Of a DNA stretch of 64,000 nt, positions 1 to 11,181 are shown in pieces. Source of the DNA: CAVQJU01 sp963754955 (GTDB lineage: Bacteria; Acidobacteriota; Vicinamibacteria; Vicinamibacterales; CAVVIG01). Made by a program: the position numbers and the translations under genes. Below the pieces are notes generated by a model, which was not told the origin of the DNA, made no database searches, and saw nothing but the letters and a program-made list of their open reading frames with translations. Position 1 is the first letter of the stretch, and every line of letters begins with the position of its first letter. The stretch is from positions 1 through 64,000 of the forward strand of contig CAVWHY010000003.1 in the NCBI GenBank assembly GCA_963754955.1, read 5' to 3'.

Positions 1-20
1 CCGCAGAGAGATAAACCGTA

Positions 21-2331
<2,311 letters not shown>

Positions 2332-2335
<4 letters not shown>

Positions 2336-2377
2336 CGTCCGGCTTTAGCCAGACGTCCGCCTGAAGGCGGACGCTAC
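2332..2377. repeat. GTAGC palindromic element, copy 1
   Basis: A 46-bp element with perfect 9-bp inverted ends (GTAGCGTCC and GGACGCTAC). Inside are a small hairpin GGCTTTAGCC and a strong one, GTCCGCC-TGAA-GGCGGAC. It fills the gap between the convergent clpA and methyltransferase genes, and its first bases provide the TAG stop of clpA. Related copies lie at 14003, 19613 and 54327. It could act as a bidirectional terminator. Confidence 0.75.
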
Positions 2378-2386
2378 GTACGAGTG

Positions 2387-3103
2387 TCAGCGGGCGTGGA
2401 TAATCGCGCGGCCGGACTCGGGGCGGGTGGTGATCGCGGCTTTCACTTTCTTCAGCCACCGCATCGACGGCGTGTGCTTGACGTCGACTCTGGAGAAGCC
2501 GGACGAGCGCAGCATCTGCCGCAGGGCCTCGAGCGTCGGTTCCGCGCTGAACTCATACTCGAGGCCGGCTTCGAGACCGTCGCCAGGGAAGAAACTGACC
2601 AGCGGATAGTTTTCGTGAAACGCCGGCACGAGCGCGTGCGTTTCGAGGATCAACGTGCCCGTCGTGACGCGTCGAATCCGGTCGAGCACCTGGATCGGCG
2701 ACCGCAGGTGGTAGAAGACGCCGAGAAAGAGGACGACATCGAACGTCCCCAGGATCGCCGGATCGATCTCTTCCGCTGCGCATCGCTGATGCTCGACCCT
2801 GGACTTGAGCATCTCGTGCGCCAGCAGGAACCCGTCCTTGCCGTACGTGTCCCACGAGAACGTGTCGATCGCGAGCACGCGCTTCGCCCCCCGGCGCTCG
2901 CACTCGAACGAGAAGAAGCCGTCCCACGCGCCGATGTCGAGAACGGTCTTACCGGTCAGGTCCTCGGGGATCTGGAGGAATTTCAGCCGGCGCTGAAAGC
3001 GCCGGCGGACGTGCCACTGGGGGCGGGTTTCGATGCCACCCAGGGTGAGCGGGTGGCACCACGTGATGGCCTTGATGCGTTGCTGAAGTGCCGCGGCTTC
3101 CAC
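2387..3103 (-). CDS. Class I SAM-dependent methyltransferase (CmoB/DUF1698-like)
   Basis: Methyltransferase of the Rossmann class, about 238 residues from a GTG at 3103. SAM-binding motif I is clear (VLDIGAWDGFFSFE), followed by the acidic motif II region (VLAIDTFSWD) and VVLFLGVFYHLRSP, a combination typical of the DUF1698/CmoB-like group that includes tRNA wobble-uridine modifying enzymes. The substrate cannot be told from the sequence. It lies just downstream of the aldehyde dehydrogenase on the same strand; a GGGGAGG lies 16 bases before the GTG, so the start is uncertain. Probably co-transcribed with the dehydrogenase. Confidence 0.75.
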   Translation of the reverse strand: MEAAALQQRIKAITWCHPLTLGGIETRPQWHVRRRFQRRLKFLQIPEDLTGKTVLDIGAWDGFFSFECERRGAKRVLAIDTFSWDTYGKDGFLLAHEMLKSRVEHQRCAAEEIDPAILGTFDVVLFLGVFYHLRSPIQVLDRIRRVTTGTLILETHALVPAFHENYPLVSFFPGDGLEAGLEYEFSAEPTLEALRQMLRSSGFSRVDVKHTPSMRWLKKVKAAITTRPESGRAIIHAR

Positions 3104-3129
3104 TGGTGTGTCCGGGGCGCCTCCCCGGA

Positions 3130-4526
3130 TTACGCCCAGATCTCGGCGTCGGTCGGGACCTTCTTGTCTGTGATGACCTTGCCGATACGCGACACATTCA
3201 TCAGGTGCTTGTAGTCGAGGTTTTCGGAAATCGAATTGCCGCCCCACGATCCGCAGCCGAGCGTCGTCGTCGGCGCGAAGCCGTTGGTCAGCGAGCCGCC
3301 CGCCGTGAACGAGCAGGCTTGATTGACGACGAGACGGCTGACCGGCAGCTCGAGCCCGCGGTAGCGGATATGGTCTTCGTTGTTCGAGTGCACGGCGGCC
3401 GAGTGCCCGGCGCCCTCGACAAGGAGGTTGGCCTTTGCGCTCGCGACAGCTTCCTTGAAGGTCTTGTAGGGCAGGATCGCGACGACGGGGCAGAGCTTTT
3501 CTTTGGCGAGGACGTCCTTCACGTCCGGCGCCTTCGGCGGGCAGCAGGATGATGCGCGCGCTTCCGGCACGTCGATGCCGGCCATCGCACCGACCTCTCG
3601 CGGCGACTTGCCGACGACGTCCTTGTTCAGATGGCCGCCCGGGAAGACGACGTCGCGCAGCTTCTGGACTTGTCGCCTTGTCTTCGGTGAACCACACCTT
3701 GCCGGTCGCCACGAACGCCTTGAGCACGTCTCGGGTATTTCTCTTCCGGCGCGAGCACGAACTGTTCGTGCGAGCAGATGATGCCGTTGTCGAACGACGC
3801 GCCCAGGACGATTTTCTCGACGGCGTCCTTGAGATCGACGTCGCGGTCGATGATGACCGGCACGTTGCCCGCGCCGACGCCGAACGACGGCCGGCCGGAC
3901 GAGTACGCCGACTTCACCATCGCGCCGCCGCCGGTGGCGACGACCACGTCGACGGCCTTCATCAGTTCCTGCGTCGTTTCGATCGAGCCGTTCTTCACGA
4001 TCTGCACCAGATGGTCCGGACCGCCGTTGGCCTTGACGACCTTCATGAACGCGTCGGTCAGCAGGTCCGTGCACTTCTCGGCTTTCGGGTGCGGCGCGAA
4101 GATCACGGCGTTGCCGGTCTTCAGCGCGAACATCGCGTTGCACATCGGCGTGACGATCGGATTGGTGACGGGCGTGACCGCGCCGACCACGCCCATCGGC
4201 TTGGCCACGAACACCATGTTGGTGTCGGCGTCTTCGCCGATGATGCCGCGCGACTTCTTGTCCTTCAGGTTGTTCCAGATGACGCGCGCCTTGCCCTTGT
4301 TCTTGAGAATCTTGTCTTCGTACACGCCGATGCCGGTTTCGTCGACGGCCATTCGCGCGAGCATCTCGGCGTTGTCGTAGACGTACTTGCCGATGCCCTT
4401 GACGATGGCGTCGACCTGCTCCTGCGAGAACGATTCGAAGACTGCCTGGGCGACGCGCGCCTTGGCGACGAGCTCCTGGACCTGGGTTTCGGTGATGATG
4501 GCGGGTTCCTGGACGCATTCGTTCAT
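3130..4526 (-). CDS. CoA-acylating aldehyde dehydrogenase (acetaldehyde dehydrogenase, frame broken)
   Basis: Converts an aldehyde plus CoA and NAD to acyl-CoA (or the reverse) in the cytoplasm; EutE/PduP-like or the N-terminal half of AdhE. The start MNECVQEPAI at 4526 has GAGGAACG eight bases upstream, preferred over the ATG 36 bases further out. The cofactor region GVVGAVTPVTNPIVTPM, the GGGAMVKSAYSSGRP loop and the catalytic Cys in NGIICSHEQ are all visible. Frame shifts near 3735, 3670, 3560 and 3525 break the C-terminal third, but the family tail (GAGHSAAVHSNN, then SWGGNSISENL) is recovered in other frames. Restored length is about 465 residues, as in the family. It stands outside any microcompartment operon, so the physiological substrate is open. 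Confidence 0.85.
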
Positions 4527-4564
4527 GGTCGTTCCTCGGGTAATGATTGCCTGAACAACCATTA

Positions 4565-4570
4565 ATTATA
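4565..4570 (-). promoter_or_regulatory. Possible -10 box for the aldehyde dehydrogenase operon
   Basis: On the minus strand a perfect TATAAT lies 39 bases upstream of the dehydrogenase start in an AT-rich patch that contrasts with the GC-rich surroundings. No good -35 is found at 16-18 bases, so this is a weak call from the -10 alone. Confidence 0.35.
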
Positions 4571-4688
4571 GCCCACTCACCGCGGATCGCCCTTACGGCT
4601 GACCACGGCGCGAATATTCTCGTGGCGCCTCGCGACTGGCCGTGCGGTAGCATGGGCGGATTCGGATTGCGTCCAAGGGAGGTCAGGG

Positions 4689-5192
4689 ATGTCTGCAACA
4701 GCCGCGTTGATTCAGGAATTCGACCAGGAAAGCAAGACCACCCGGCGCGTGCTCGAGCGCGTGCCGTCAGACAAGCTGGCGTGGAAGCCTCATGCGAAGT
4801 CGATGTCGCTCGGCACGCTCGCGATGCACGTGGCATCGGTGCCGGGGTTCATCACGTCCTGGGCACTGCAGGATTCGGTGGAGATGTCGGGCGGCAGGCC
4901 GCCGGAGCCGACGTCGACCGCGGAAGTCCTGGCCGCTCACGACGAGGGTGCGACGAAGGCGAAGAACGCCTTGACCACCATCGGCGACGCAGGCCTCGGC
5001 GCCATGTGGGCGATGAAGACGCCTGACGGCAAGACCATCATGGCGATGCCGAAGGGAGCACTGGTTCGATCCGTCGCGCTCAATCACCTCTACCATCACC
5101 GCGGACAGCTCTCCGTGTACTTGCGCCTGCTCGATGTCCCCGTGCCGTCCATTTACGGTCCAAGCGCCGACGAAGGCCCGGGCGGCATGTAG
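4689..5192 (+). CDS. DinB-like four-helix-bundle protein
   Basis: A 167-residue member of the DinB/YfiT-like superfamily, metal-dependent helical-bundle proteins often linked to thiol transfer or stress. The N-terminal helix (LIQEFDQESKTTRRVLERV), the PSDKLAWKPH segment, a first metal-ligand-type His in LAMHVASVPG and the C-terminal HLYHHRGQLSVYLR with the second His cluster match the family. The ATG has an AGGGAGG just upstream. No partner gene is obvious; a heptamer array begins directly after the stop codon. Confidence 0.8.
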   Translation: MSATAALIQEFDQESKTTRRVLERVPSDKLAWKPHAKSMSLGTLAMHVASVPGFITSWALQDSVEMSGGRPPEPTSTAEVLAAHDEGATKAKNALTTIGDAGLGAMWAMKTPDGKTIMAMPKGALVRSVALNHLYHHRGQLSVYLRLLDVPVPSIYGPSADEGPGGM

Positions 5193-5299
5193 TCCTTGGG
5201 CCTTGGATTTGGTTCTTGGTCCTGAGACCCACGGACCACGGACGGACCAAGAACCAGGGCCCAAGTCCCAAGCCCCAAAGCCCAAGCCCCAAGCCCCCC
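5193..5299. repeat. Degenerate heptamer array A1 (GGACCAA / GCCCCAA words)
   Basis: Starts at the stop codon of the DinB gene. The right half reads as heptamers of the type GCCCAAG, TCCCAAG, CCCCAAG; the left half is the complementary word type. A perfect 12-bp stem pairs 5211-5222 (GGTTCTTGGTCC) with 5244-5255, with a 21-base loop. The 15-mer at 5244-5258 (GGACCAAGAACCAGG) recurs exactly, inverted, at 37276-37290. Confidence 0.75.
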
Positions 5300-5335
5300 A
5301 CGACCCGAGTGCTATGATCGCGGGCCGTGGGCGCC

Positions 5336-5611
5336 ATGCGCGTGGCACGGCGATTTCTCATCAGCGGGCGCGTGCAGGGCGTCGGCTTCCGCTTTTTCGT
5401 GAAAGCCGCCGGCCGCCGCGAAGGCCTCACGGGTTCGGTCCGCAATCTGTCCGACGGGAGCGTTGAAGCCGTCTGCGAGGGTGATGCCGACGCGGTGGCG
5501 CGGTTCGAGCTCGTCGTCCGGGAGGGCCCGCCCGGCGCCCGTGTGGACGAGGTGAAGATGCAGACGATCCCGGTCGGTCTGCGCGAACAGGATTTCAGAA
5601 TACATGACTGA
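5336..5611 (+). CDS. acyP: Acylphosphatase
   Basis: Small cytoplasmic enzyme hydrolysing acyl phosphates, 91 residues from the ATG at 5336 (a GTG at 5327 is the alternative). The catalytic Arg lies in GRVQGVGFR and the catalytic Asn in GSVRNLSDGSVEAV, both family hallmarks. The stop overlaps the apt start by 8 bases, so the two are translationally coupled. Confidence 0.9.
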   Translation: MRVARRFLISGRVQGVGFRFFVKAAGRREGLTGSVRNLSDGSVEAVCEGDADAVARFELVVREGPPGARVDEVKMQTIPVGLREQDFRIHD

Positions 5612-6236
5612 TCTGCTGAAGAAGAAGATTCGACACGTTCAGGATTTTCCCAAGGCCGGGATCCTTTTCTACGACATCACGACGCTGCTCCAGGACGCCG
5701 AAGGATTCGGGGCCGCGGTGGACTGCATGGCCGGTCCGTTCCGCGGGAAGAACATCGACCTCGTCGTCGGCATCGAGAGCCGCGGGTTCATCTTCGGGGC
5801 CGCCGTCGCCGATCGGCTCGGCTCCGGCTTCGCCCCTGTACGAAAGGCCGGCAAGCTGCCCTCCACGACGATCAATGCGAGCTACTCGCTCGAGTACGGC
5901 ACCGACACTCTCCATATGCACGCCGATGCGGTGCGAAAGGGCCAGCGCGTGCTGATCGTGGACGACCTGCTGGCGACCGGCGGCACGGCGAAGGCCACGC
6001 TGGACCTCGTCACCCAGCTGGGCGGCCACGTGCACGCCCTGGCGTTTCTCATCGAACTGGTGGCGCTGAACGGACGTCAGCGCCTGACCGGCCAGACTCT
6101 CCACACCGTCCTTCAGGACCGACGGCACCAGTTTGATTCTCCTCGTATCTGCGGCAATCGTCGTCGCTGCCGTGCTGATCGGCGCCGCGCAGATCGTGCG
6201 CGAGATGCGCGCGGACCGCGAACAGGCCGCGCATAG
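5604..6236 (+). CDS. apt: Adenine phosphoribosyltransferase
   Basis: Salvages adenine with PRPP to AMP. It starts MTDLLKKKIRHVQDFPKAGI, carries VGIESRGFIFGAAVA, and has the PRPP motif VLIVDDLLATGGTAKA near residues 115-130, then LIELVALNGRQRL. Homology ends near residue 170 and the last 35 residues, rich in Arg, look out of frame. In another frame a TGA at 6134-6136 overlaps the TTG start of the next gene (TTGA) and would give a normal length of about 177 residues. A one-base indel between about 6090 and 6119 is therefore likely and the true end is probably 6136. Confidence 0.9.
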   Translation: MTDLLKKKIRHVQDFPKAGILFYDITTLLQDAEGFGAAVDCMAGPFRGKNIDLVVGIESRGFIFGAAVADRLGSGFAPVRKAGKLPSTTINASYSLEYGTDTLHMHADAVRKGQRVLIVDDLLATGGTAKATLDLVTQLGGHVHALAFLIELVALNGRQRLTGQTLHTVLQDRRHQFDSPRICGNRRRCRADRRRADRARDARGPRTGRA

Positions 6237-6705
6237 CCGGGGGCTCGCCATTGTCCAGCTGTTTGCGCCGGCGCTGACCGCCGTGCAGGACGACCCGCGC
6301 GCGCTGCTGGTGTGGCAACCGCTCGCGCGCGCCGTCCGCCAGCTGTACCCGCTCGAATCGGCGGCGATCGATCGTGCCTCGGGCGGCGCATTTCCGTTCG
6401 GCCGCGAGATGATGACGGCCGCGCACGCGAGGTGGACGTCTGACTGGCTCTCCTGGGAGCGGACGCACGACGCGGACTACAAGCTGAAAGCCGCCGTCCT
6501 CCAGGAGGAGCTCGCCGCGGGCGGGGATGCGGCGGTCGGGCGCGCCCGGGCCGAAGCGCTCGAACGCGAGAAGCTGGCGCTCTACCAGCGCCGGTACGAG
6601 GAATACACGCGGGTCGCCAAGGCGCTCCAGACGCTGGCGACCACGGCAACCGCGGCGCTTCCGGCGACGCCTGCCCGCGGAGACGGTGGGGAATCGCTGA
6701 AGTAA
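6133..6705 (+). CDS. Membrane-anchored helical protein of unknown function
   Basis: Not recognised. 190 residues from a TTG at 6133: an N-terminal transmembrane helix (LILLVSAAIVVAAVLIGAAQIV), then a charged, mostly helical cytoplasmic or periplasmic part with a coiled-coil-like stretch (EALEREKLALYQRRYEEYTR) near 150-170. It overlaps the 3' end of apt and is probably coupled to it. A hairpin 35 bases after the stop closes the transcription unit. Confidence 0.6.
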   Translation: MILLVSAAIVVAAVLIGAAQIVREMRADREQAAHSRGLAIVQLFAPALTAVQDDPRALLVWQPLARAVRQLYPLESAAIDRASGGAFPFGREMMTAAHARWTSDWLSWERTHDADYKLKAAVLQEELAAGGDAAVGRARAEALEREKLALYQRRYEEYTRVAKALQTLATTATAALPATPARGDGGESLK

Positions 6706-6739
6706 GTGGAGAGTCCGAGCGGGCGTGCAGCCGGACTGG

Positions 6740-6760
6740 ACACCGGGGGCATCCCGGTGT
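6740..6760 (+). terminator. Hairpin after the apt unit
   Basis: A perfect 8-bp stem ACACCGGG / CCCGGTGT with a 5-base loop, downstream of the membrane-protein stop and upstream of the receptor promoter. There is no T-run, so this is an intrinsic-like hairpin only. Confidence 0.45.
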
Positions 6761-6778
6761 ACTCGGATGAGATAGTCG

Positions 6779-6806
6779 TTGACTTTTCCCCATCCCACCT
6801 TAGGAT
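6779..6806 (+). promoter_or_regulatory. Sigma-70-type promoter of the TonB-dependent receptor
   Basis: TTGACT at 6779-6784, 16 bases, then TAGGAT at 6801-6806. Transcription would start near 6813, leaving a leader of about 44 bases that includes the strong ribosome-binding site GAAGGAGGGG before the ATG at 6857. Confidence 0.55.
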
Positions 6807-6856
6807 GCTTCGATCACAGGAGACCTCGCTTCCATCCGCATTCGAAGGAGGGGTGA

Positions 6857-9800
6857 ATGCTTCGAATCCACGCTGGTGCAAAAGCGGCAAGCCGGCTGTT
6901 ACTCCTCGCGATTCTTCTCGCCGTCATGTTCCCGTCGCTCGCCGCCGCCCAGTCGATCGCCGGGGTGGTTCGCGATCCATCTGGAGCGGTACTGCCCGGT
7001 GTGACGATCGAAGCGGCCAGTCCGGCTCTGATCGAGAAGATCCGAACCGCGGTCAGCGACGGCGCGGGCCAGTACCGCATCGAGAATCTGACGCCCGGCA
7101 CCTACAAGATCACCTACTCGCTGCCCGGCTTCGCCAAGGTCGAGCGCGAGGCGGTCCAGGTGACGACCGGTGTGACGATCACGCTCAATGCCGACATGCG
7201 CGTCGGCGGCGTGGCGGAATCGATCACCGTCTCGGGTGAGACGCCGGTGGTGGACGTGCAGAACAGCACGCGCGTGCAGCAGGTGCTCAGCGCCCAGGTC
7301 CTCGAGGCGCTGCCGGCATCGCGCGGATACGGAAATCTGCTGGCGACCTCCTCCGGCATCCAGTCCAATGCCAATCAGAACGGCGGCGTCAACCCGGGGA
7401 TGATCTTCTTCACGTCGCGCGGTGGCCGCAGCAACGAAGGCACGATCCAGATCGACGGGATGAACGTCGGCTCGGCGTTCAACGGCGGCGGCGTGGCGGG
7501 CTACGGCTACGACACCACCAATGCCCAGGAAGTGCAGCTCACCGTGGCCGGGGGGCTCGGCGAAGCCGACCGGGGCGGCCCGCAGTTCAACATCGTGCCC
7601 AAGACGGGCGGGAATGTGTTCCGCGGGACTGGCTTCGGCAGTCTGGCCGGGAAATGGTCGGACGGCAACAACGTCGACGATACGCTGAAGTCGTACGGCA
7701 TTCCGGCGCCGACCGAGATCATCAAGAACTGGGACGCCAGCTTCTCGATCGGCGGCCCGATCATGCGGGACAAAGTGTGGTTCTACGCGGTCACGCGAAC
7801 GCTGGGCGAGTACACCAACCTCGCCGGGCGCTTCGGCAACCTGAATGCCGGCGACCCGACCAAGTGGAACTACGTCGTCGATCCGAGCATCCATTCGCGG
7901 TCCGCGGGCAGCCGGAAAGTCGCCGGGACGCGGGTGACCGCGCAGTTATCGGAGCGGAACAAGATCAGCGGCTACTTCGACTACCAGTACACGTGCAACG
8001 GCAGCTCGTACGCGAAGGACGCCGATCAGTGCCGCGACCGCGGCGACGACTGGATCGCCGTGTACGGGTTCGGCACATGGTCGCCGGAGGCGAGCCAGTC
8101 GCAGAAGGGCGCCGAGCACATCATGCAGTTCTCCTACTCGGCGCCGCTCACCAACAAGCTGTTGCTCGAAGCGGCCGCGTCGCAGTTCCTGAGCAACTGG
8201 AACCCGACGTCGCCGGCCGGCGCGCTGAACGAGCTGCCGTTCGTCCCGGTGCAGGAGCGGAGCCTGGCCGGCGGCGTGCCGGTGCCCAACATGGTGTACC
8301 ACGGCTACGCCGGGCTGAGTAACAACCACCAGACGCACAACGTGTGGCGCGCGTCGCTCTCGTACGTGACCGGCGCGCACAGCATGAAGGTCGGCTACGC
8401 CGCCGCCTACGAAGTGACCGACATCTTCGGCGACTTCGCGACGCACGGGCTTCAGTACCGCTTCAACGCGGGCGTGCCCGACCTGATCACGCAGCGCATC
8501 ACGAAATGGCAGCAGGCCAACCGCACCAGGTACGACGCCTTCTACGTGCAGGATCAGTGGACGCACAACCGTCTGACGGTGCAGGGCGCGCTGCGCTACG
8601 AGAATGCGCGGAGCTTCTTCCCCGAAGGGTTGAACGGTCTGCTGACCGACAGCGTGTACGGCGGGCCGCCGAGGACGTTGCCGGCTGCGAATGGTGTGAA
8701 CGGCTATAACGACATCGCGCCGCGCATGGGGATGGCGTATGACGTCTTCGGCAACGGCAACACGGCCGTCAAGGTGAACCTGGCCAAGTACTGGCAGTAT
8801 GCCGCCAACGACGGCGTGTATATCGGCACCAACCCGGCGTCGACCTTCGCGCAGACGGCCAACCGCTCATGGACGGACGCCAACGGCAATTTCACTCCGG
8901 ACTGCGATCTGCAGAACCCGCTGGGCCAGGACAATCGGGCCAAGGGCGGCGACTTCTGCGGCGCCCTCGACAATCAGAACTTCTTCACGTTCCGGCAGAC
9001 CGGGTCCGCGGCGGGCACGGCGACGCAGACCGATCCCGCGCTGCTCAGCGGCTGGGGCGTCCGTCCGTACGACTGGCAGTTCAGCGCGTCGGTCCAGCAG
9101 AAGATCCTGCCGCGCGTGTCGGCCGAGATCGGCTTCAGCCGGCGCTGGTGGGGGAACTTCACGGTGACCGACAACCGTGCCATCGGCCCCCAGGACTTCG
9201 ATATCTACACGTTCACCCCGCCCTCGGACCCGCGGCTTCCCGACAGCGGACAGCCGGCGTCGTATTACCTGAGGAACAATCGGACCGCGTTCGGCGCGGT
9301 CGACAACTACCTGACGCTCGCCAACAATTACGGCGACATGGTGGCGTACTGGCAGGGCCTGGAACTGAACGTGAACGCCAGGACGAACAACGGCGTCACG
9401 GTGCAGGGCGGCTTCACCGTGGGGGCTGGCGTTCGCGATCTCTGCGACGTCGCGAAGGCGGTGCCCGAGGTGTACTCGACCGTTGGCATGCTGCTCAGTG
9501 CGCCGACGTCTCCGATCGCACAGGCGTCGGCGTGCCGCGTCGAGGAGCCGTGGCTGTGGGCCTGGCGCGGTCTGGCCAGCTATACCGTCCCGAAGATCGA
9601 CGTGCAGGTCAGCGGAATCTTCCGGTCGCAGCCCAACGTCACGGCCACCAACGATCCTGCGTCGAACGGCCTGGCGATGAACGCGACGTTCTTCCAGACG
9701 AACGCGGCGATTCAGGCGGCGCTCGGCCGGCCGATCGCCGGCGGCGCGACGACCGTGGCGCTCGACCTGGCAAAGCCGGGTCAAGTCTATCCGGACCGGC

Positions 9801-10006
9801 TCAACACGGTGGACATGCGCTTTACGAAAATCATCAAGATCGGCCGCACGCGCACCAACGTGGGCGTCGACTTGTACAACCTCTTCAACGCCAACACCGG
9901 CACCTCGTTCAACCAGAACTTCGGCACCGACGGCTCCACCTGGCTGCGTCCGAACGCCATCCTGAACCCGCGCTACGTGCGCTTCAACGCCACCGTGGAC
10001 TTCTGA
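6857..10006 (+). CDS. TonB-dependent outer-membrane receptor, Oar-like, with carboxypeptidase-regulatory domain
   Basis: Outer-membrane beta-barrel protein of 1049 residues for TonB-driven uptake of an unknown substrate. Residues 1-32 are a signal peptide ending AAAQS. Residues about 33-115 are a carboxypeptidase-D regulatory-like Ig-type domain (GVVRDPSGAVLPGVTI, then GQYRIENLTPGTYKI). A plug region follows near 120-260 and the rest is a barrel rich in alternating and aromatic residues that ends in Phe (NATVDF). This layout is typical of the large Oar-like receptor families of Acidobacteriota. A GAAGGAGGGG supports the ATG. The gene is single, with its own promoter and a hairpin terminator; no partner enzyme hints at the ligand. 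Confidence 0.92.
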   Translation: MLRIHAGAKAASRLLLLAILLAVMFPSLAAAQSIAGVVRDPSGAVLPGVTIEAASPALIEKIRTAVSDGAGQYRIENLTPGTYKITYSLPGFAKVEREAVQVTTGVTITLNADMRVGGVAESITVSGETPVVDVQNSTRVQQVLSAQVLEALPASRGYGNLLATSSGIQSNANQNGGVNPGMIFFTSRGGRSNEGTIQIDGMNVGSAFNGGGVAGYGYDTTNAQEVQLTVAGGLGEADRGGPQFNIVPKTGGNVFRGTGFGSLAGKWSDGNNVDDTLKSYGIPAPTEIIKNWDASFSIGGPIMRDKVWFYAVTRTLGEYTNLAGRFGNLNAGDPTKWNYVVDPSIHSRSAGSRKVAGTRVTAQLSERNKISGYFDYQYTCNGSSYAKDADQCRDRGDDWIAVYGFGTWSPEASQSQKGAEHIMQFSYSAPLTNKLLLEAAASQFLSNWNPTSPAGALNELPFVPVQERSLAGGVPVPNMVYHGYAGLSNNHQTHNVWRASLSYVTGAHSMKVGYAAAYEVTDIFGDFATHGLQYRFNAGVPDLITQRITKWQQANRTRYDAFYVQDQWTHNRLTVQGALRYENARSFFPEGLNGLLTDSVYGGPPRTLPAANGVNGYNDIAPRMGMAYDVFGNGNTAVKVNLAKYWQYAANDGVYIGTNPASTFAQTANRSWTDANGNFTPDCDLQNPLGQDNRAKGGDFCGALDNQNFFTFRQTGSAAGTATQTDPALLSGWGVRPYDWQFSASVQQKILPRVSAEIGFSRRWWGNFTVTDNRAIGPQDFDIYTFTPPSDPRLPDSGQPASYYLRNNRTAFGAVDNYLTLANNYGDMVAYWQGLELNVNARTNNGVTVQGGFTVGAGVRDLCDVAKAVPEVYSTVGMLLSAPTSPIAQASACRVEEPWLWAWRGLASYTVPKIDVQVSGIFRSQPNVTATNDPASNGLAMNATFFQTNAAIQAALGRPIAGGATTVALDLAKPGQVYPDRLNTVDMRFTKIIKIGRTRTNVGVDLYNLFNANTGTSFNQNFGTDGSTWLRPNAILNPRYVRFNATVDF

Positions 10007-10085
10007 TGCGGGGACAGCGGTCGATGGCCGTCAGTTCCGTCGACGGCACGTCCTGATCACCGCCCGACTTTGCTCCGCCGCCTTC

Positions 10086-10117
10086 CACGCCCGAATGTCT
10101 CGAGGCATCCGGGCGTG
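10086..10117 (+). terminator. Hairpin terminator of the receptor gene
   Basis: CACGCCCGAATG pairs with CATCCGGGCGTG (11 of 12 bases) around an 8-base loop, 80 bases after the receptor stop and before the tRNA. No U-tract follows. Confidence 0.55.
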
Positions 10118-10168
10118 AACGGCCACTCCCACAATGTCACAGTAAACTAGAGAGTCACTCCGCAGTGT

Positions 10169-10244
10169 GCGCCCGTAGCTCAGCGGATAGAGCACCCGCC
10201 TCCTAAGCGGGGGGCCGCCAGTTCAATTCTGGCCGGGCGCACCA
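10169..10244 (+). tRNA. tRNA-Arg (anticodon CCU)
   Basis: A 76-base cloverleaf with encoded CCA. Acceptor stem GCGCCCG pairs with CGGGCGC, discriminator A, CCA at 10242-10244. The anticodon stem CCCGC/GCGGG encloses loop CTCCTAA with CCT at 10202-10204, reading AGG. The T-arm is CCAG-TTCAATT-CTGG. Its 3' 24 bases are repeated at 11010-11033 and 11 of them at 12419-12429, marking it as an integration site. Confidence 0.95.
10221..10244 (+). repeat. Attachment-site-like repeat, copy within tRNA-Arg
   Basis: The last 24 bases of tRNA-Arg, from the T-loop to CCA. It is identical to 11010-11033, at a spacing of 789 bases. Just downstream, TTGATACG occurs twice (10261-10268 and 10272-10279), a layout reminiscent of integrase arm sites. 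Confidence 0.7.
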
Positions 10245-10393
10245 CATTCCTTCATTCCAGTTGATACGAGATTGATACGGGCGGTGCGATGACCGAGAAG
10301 CGCGACGGCTGCTCGAGGCTGGCAAGGCGAAGAGCTTAAGGCCCCGGAAGTACGCTCGCAAGACCTTAAGCTTCACCGGATCGGTCAGATCCT

Positions 10394-10852
10394 CTACTTA
10401 TCCTTACCTTTCGAGAACTGCTTCCGGTACTCACGGGTCTCAGTGTTTCCAGTGATATTTCCCGTAGTGATGGCTCGAACCTCCGCTCCGTCATCGTCAA
10501 TGACGAAGTCCAAGGGGACCGTGGCCCCAATGGGAGCGACGAGGAGTGTCATCGAGCCCGTGCAGTCCGGAAGTACCACATAGGTGCCTTGAAAGGTGAA
10601 GTGGTGGATGACGCCGTTTGTGACACCAGTCGCGGTGCCTTCGGTATTGCCGTGTCCGTCGAAGGTCTGCCGCCCGATCTCGCCGAAAGCACCGGCCGAA
10701 GGGACTGGGAGCGCGAGGAGAGTCCCTGCGCTGGTGAAGCCGAAGCTGCCCTGTAGGCTAGCGACGGAGCAGTCCTTGTGGTCATCAGCCTGAGCCGTAG
10801 GCACGATGCCCAGAACGAAGACGAGAATCGTCGGCGCGAGGATTCGTCGCAT
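10394..10852 (-). CDS. Small secreted protein of unknown function
   Basis: 152 residues. A Sec signal peptide (MRRILAPTILVFVLGIVPTAQA) is followed by a Gly/Thr-rich domain with two Cys (DCSVASLQGSFGF and VLPDCTGS) and a repeated pattern of TFDGHGN, GTATGV, TFQGTY. This resembles small secreted beta-rich proteins seen in Acidobacteriota and some Proteobacteria; no function is known to me. A textbook AGGAGGT lies six bases before the ATG. It sits alone, reversed, inside the segment bounded by tRNA 3'-end copies, suggesting acquired DNA. Confidence 0.65.
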   Translation of the reverse strand: MRRILAPTILVFVLGIVPTAQADDHKDCSVASLQGSFGFTSAGTLLALPVPSAGAFGEIGRQTFDGHGNTEGTATGVTNGVIHHFTFQGTYVVLPDCTGSMTLLVAPIGATVPLDFVIDDDGAEVRAITTGNITGNTETREYRKQFSKGKDK

Positions 10853-11181
10853 AACTGACCTCCTGAAGTTTTCCTGGGAGAACGGTCGTTTCGCTGACCG
10901 AATGGACTCGGAGGAAATCGGCGACTGCGAGTCTACTGCGTTACCGGAGTGCAGGGCAGACTATCTCCGACCCTCCGACTGAACCATACGGGTGAGATGC
11001 GGGACCACCGTTCAATTCTGGCCGGGCGCACCAAACGGATGCGGACGAGTCATAATCCTTCCACCATCTAACCTGATTCTTCCGAGGAGCATTACCCCGA
11101 TCTCGATAGAGCCGGGATTGTTCAGGCTGGTCGAGAGCGCATATTCTCCGATCGAAAACTAGCGAGGGTGGAGGCGTGACA
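10853..11181. other. Non-coding stretch with the second tRNA 3'-end copy
   Basis: About 330 bases between divergent genes. It holds the leader of the secreted-protein gene (minus strand), the 24-base tRNA 3'-end copy at 11010-11033, and a possible promoter for the DUF6152 gene (TTGTTC at 11118-11123, 18 bases, TATTCT at 11142-11147). I see no small gene in it. Confidence 0.5.
11010..11033 (+). repeat. Attachment-site-like repeat, second copy of the tRNA-Arg 3' end
   Basis: 24 bases identical to 10221-10244, including the CCA, without any upstream tRNA part. Direct orientation. The two copies bracket 765 bases carrying the secreted-protein gene. Confidence 0.75.

Noticed and set aside
10245..10393. 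Integrase remnant next to tRNA-Arg
   Set aside because: Only a 16-codon open frame and a TTGATACG repeat are present; no recombinase motif could be read in any frame.
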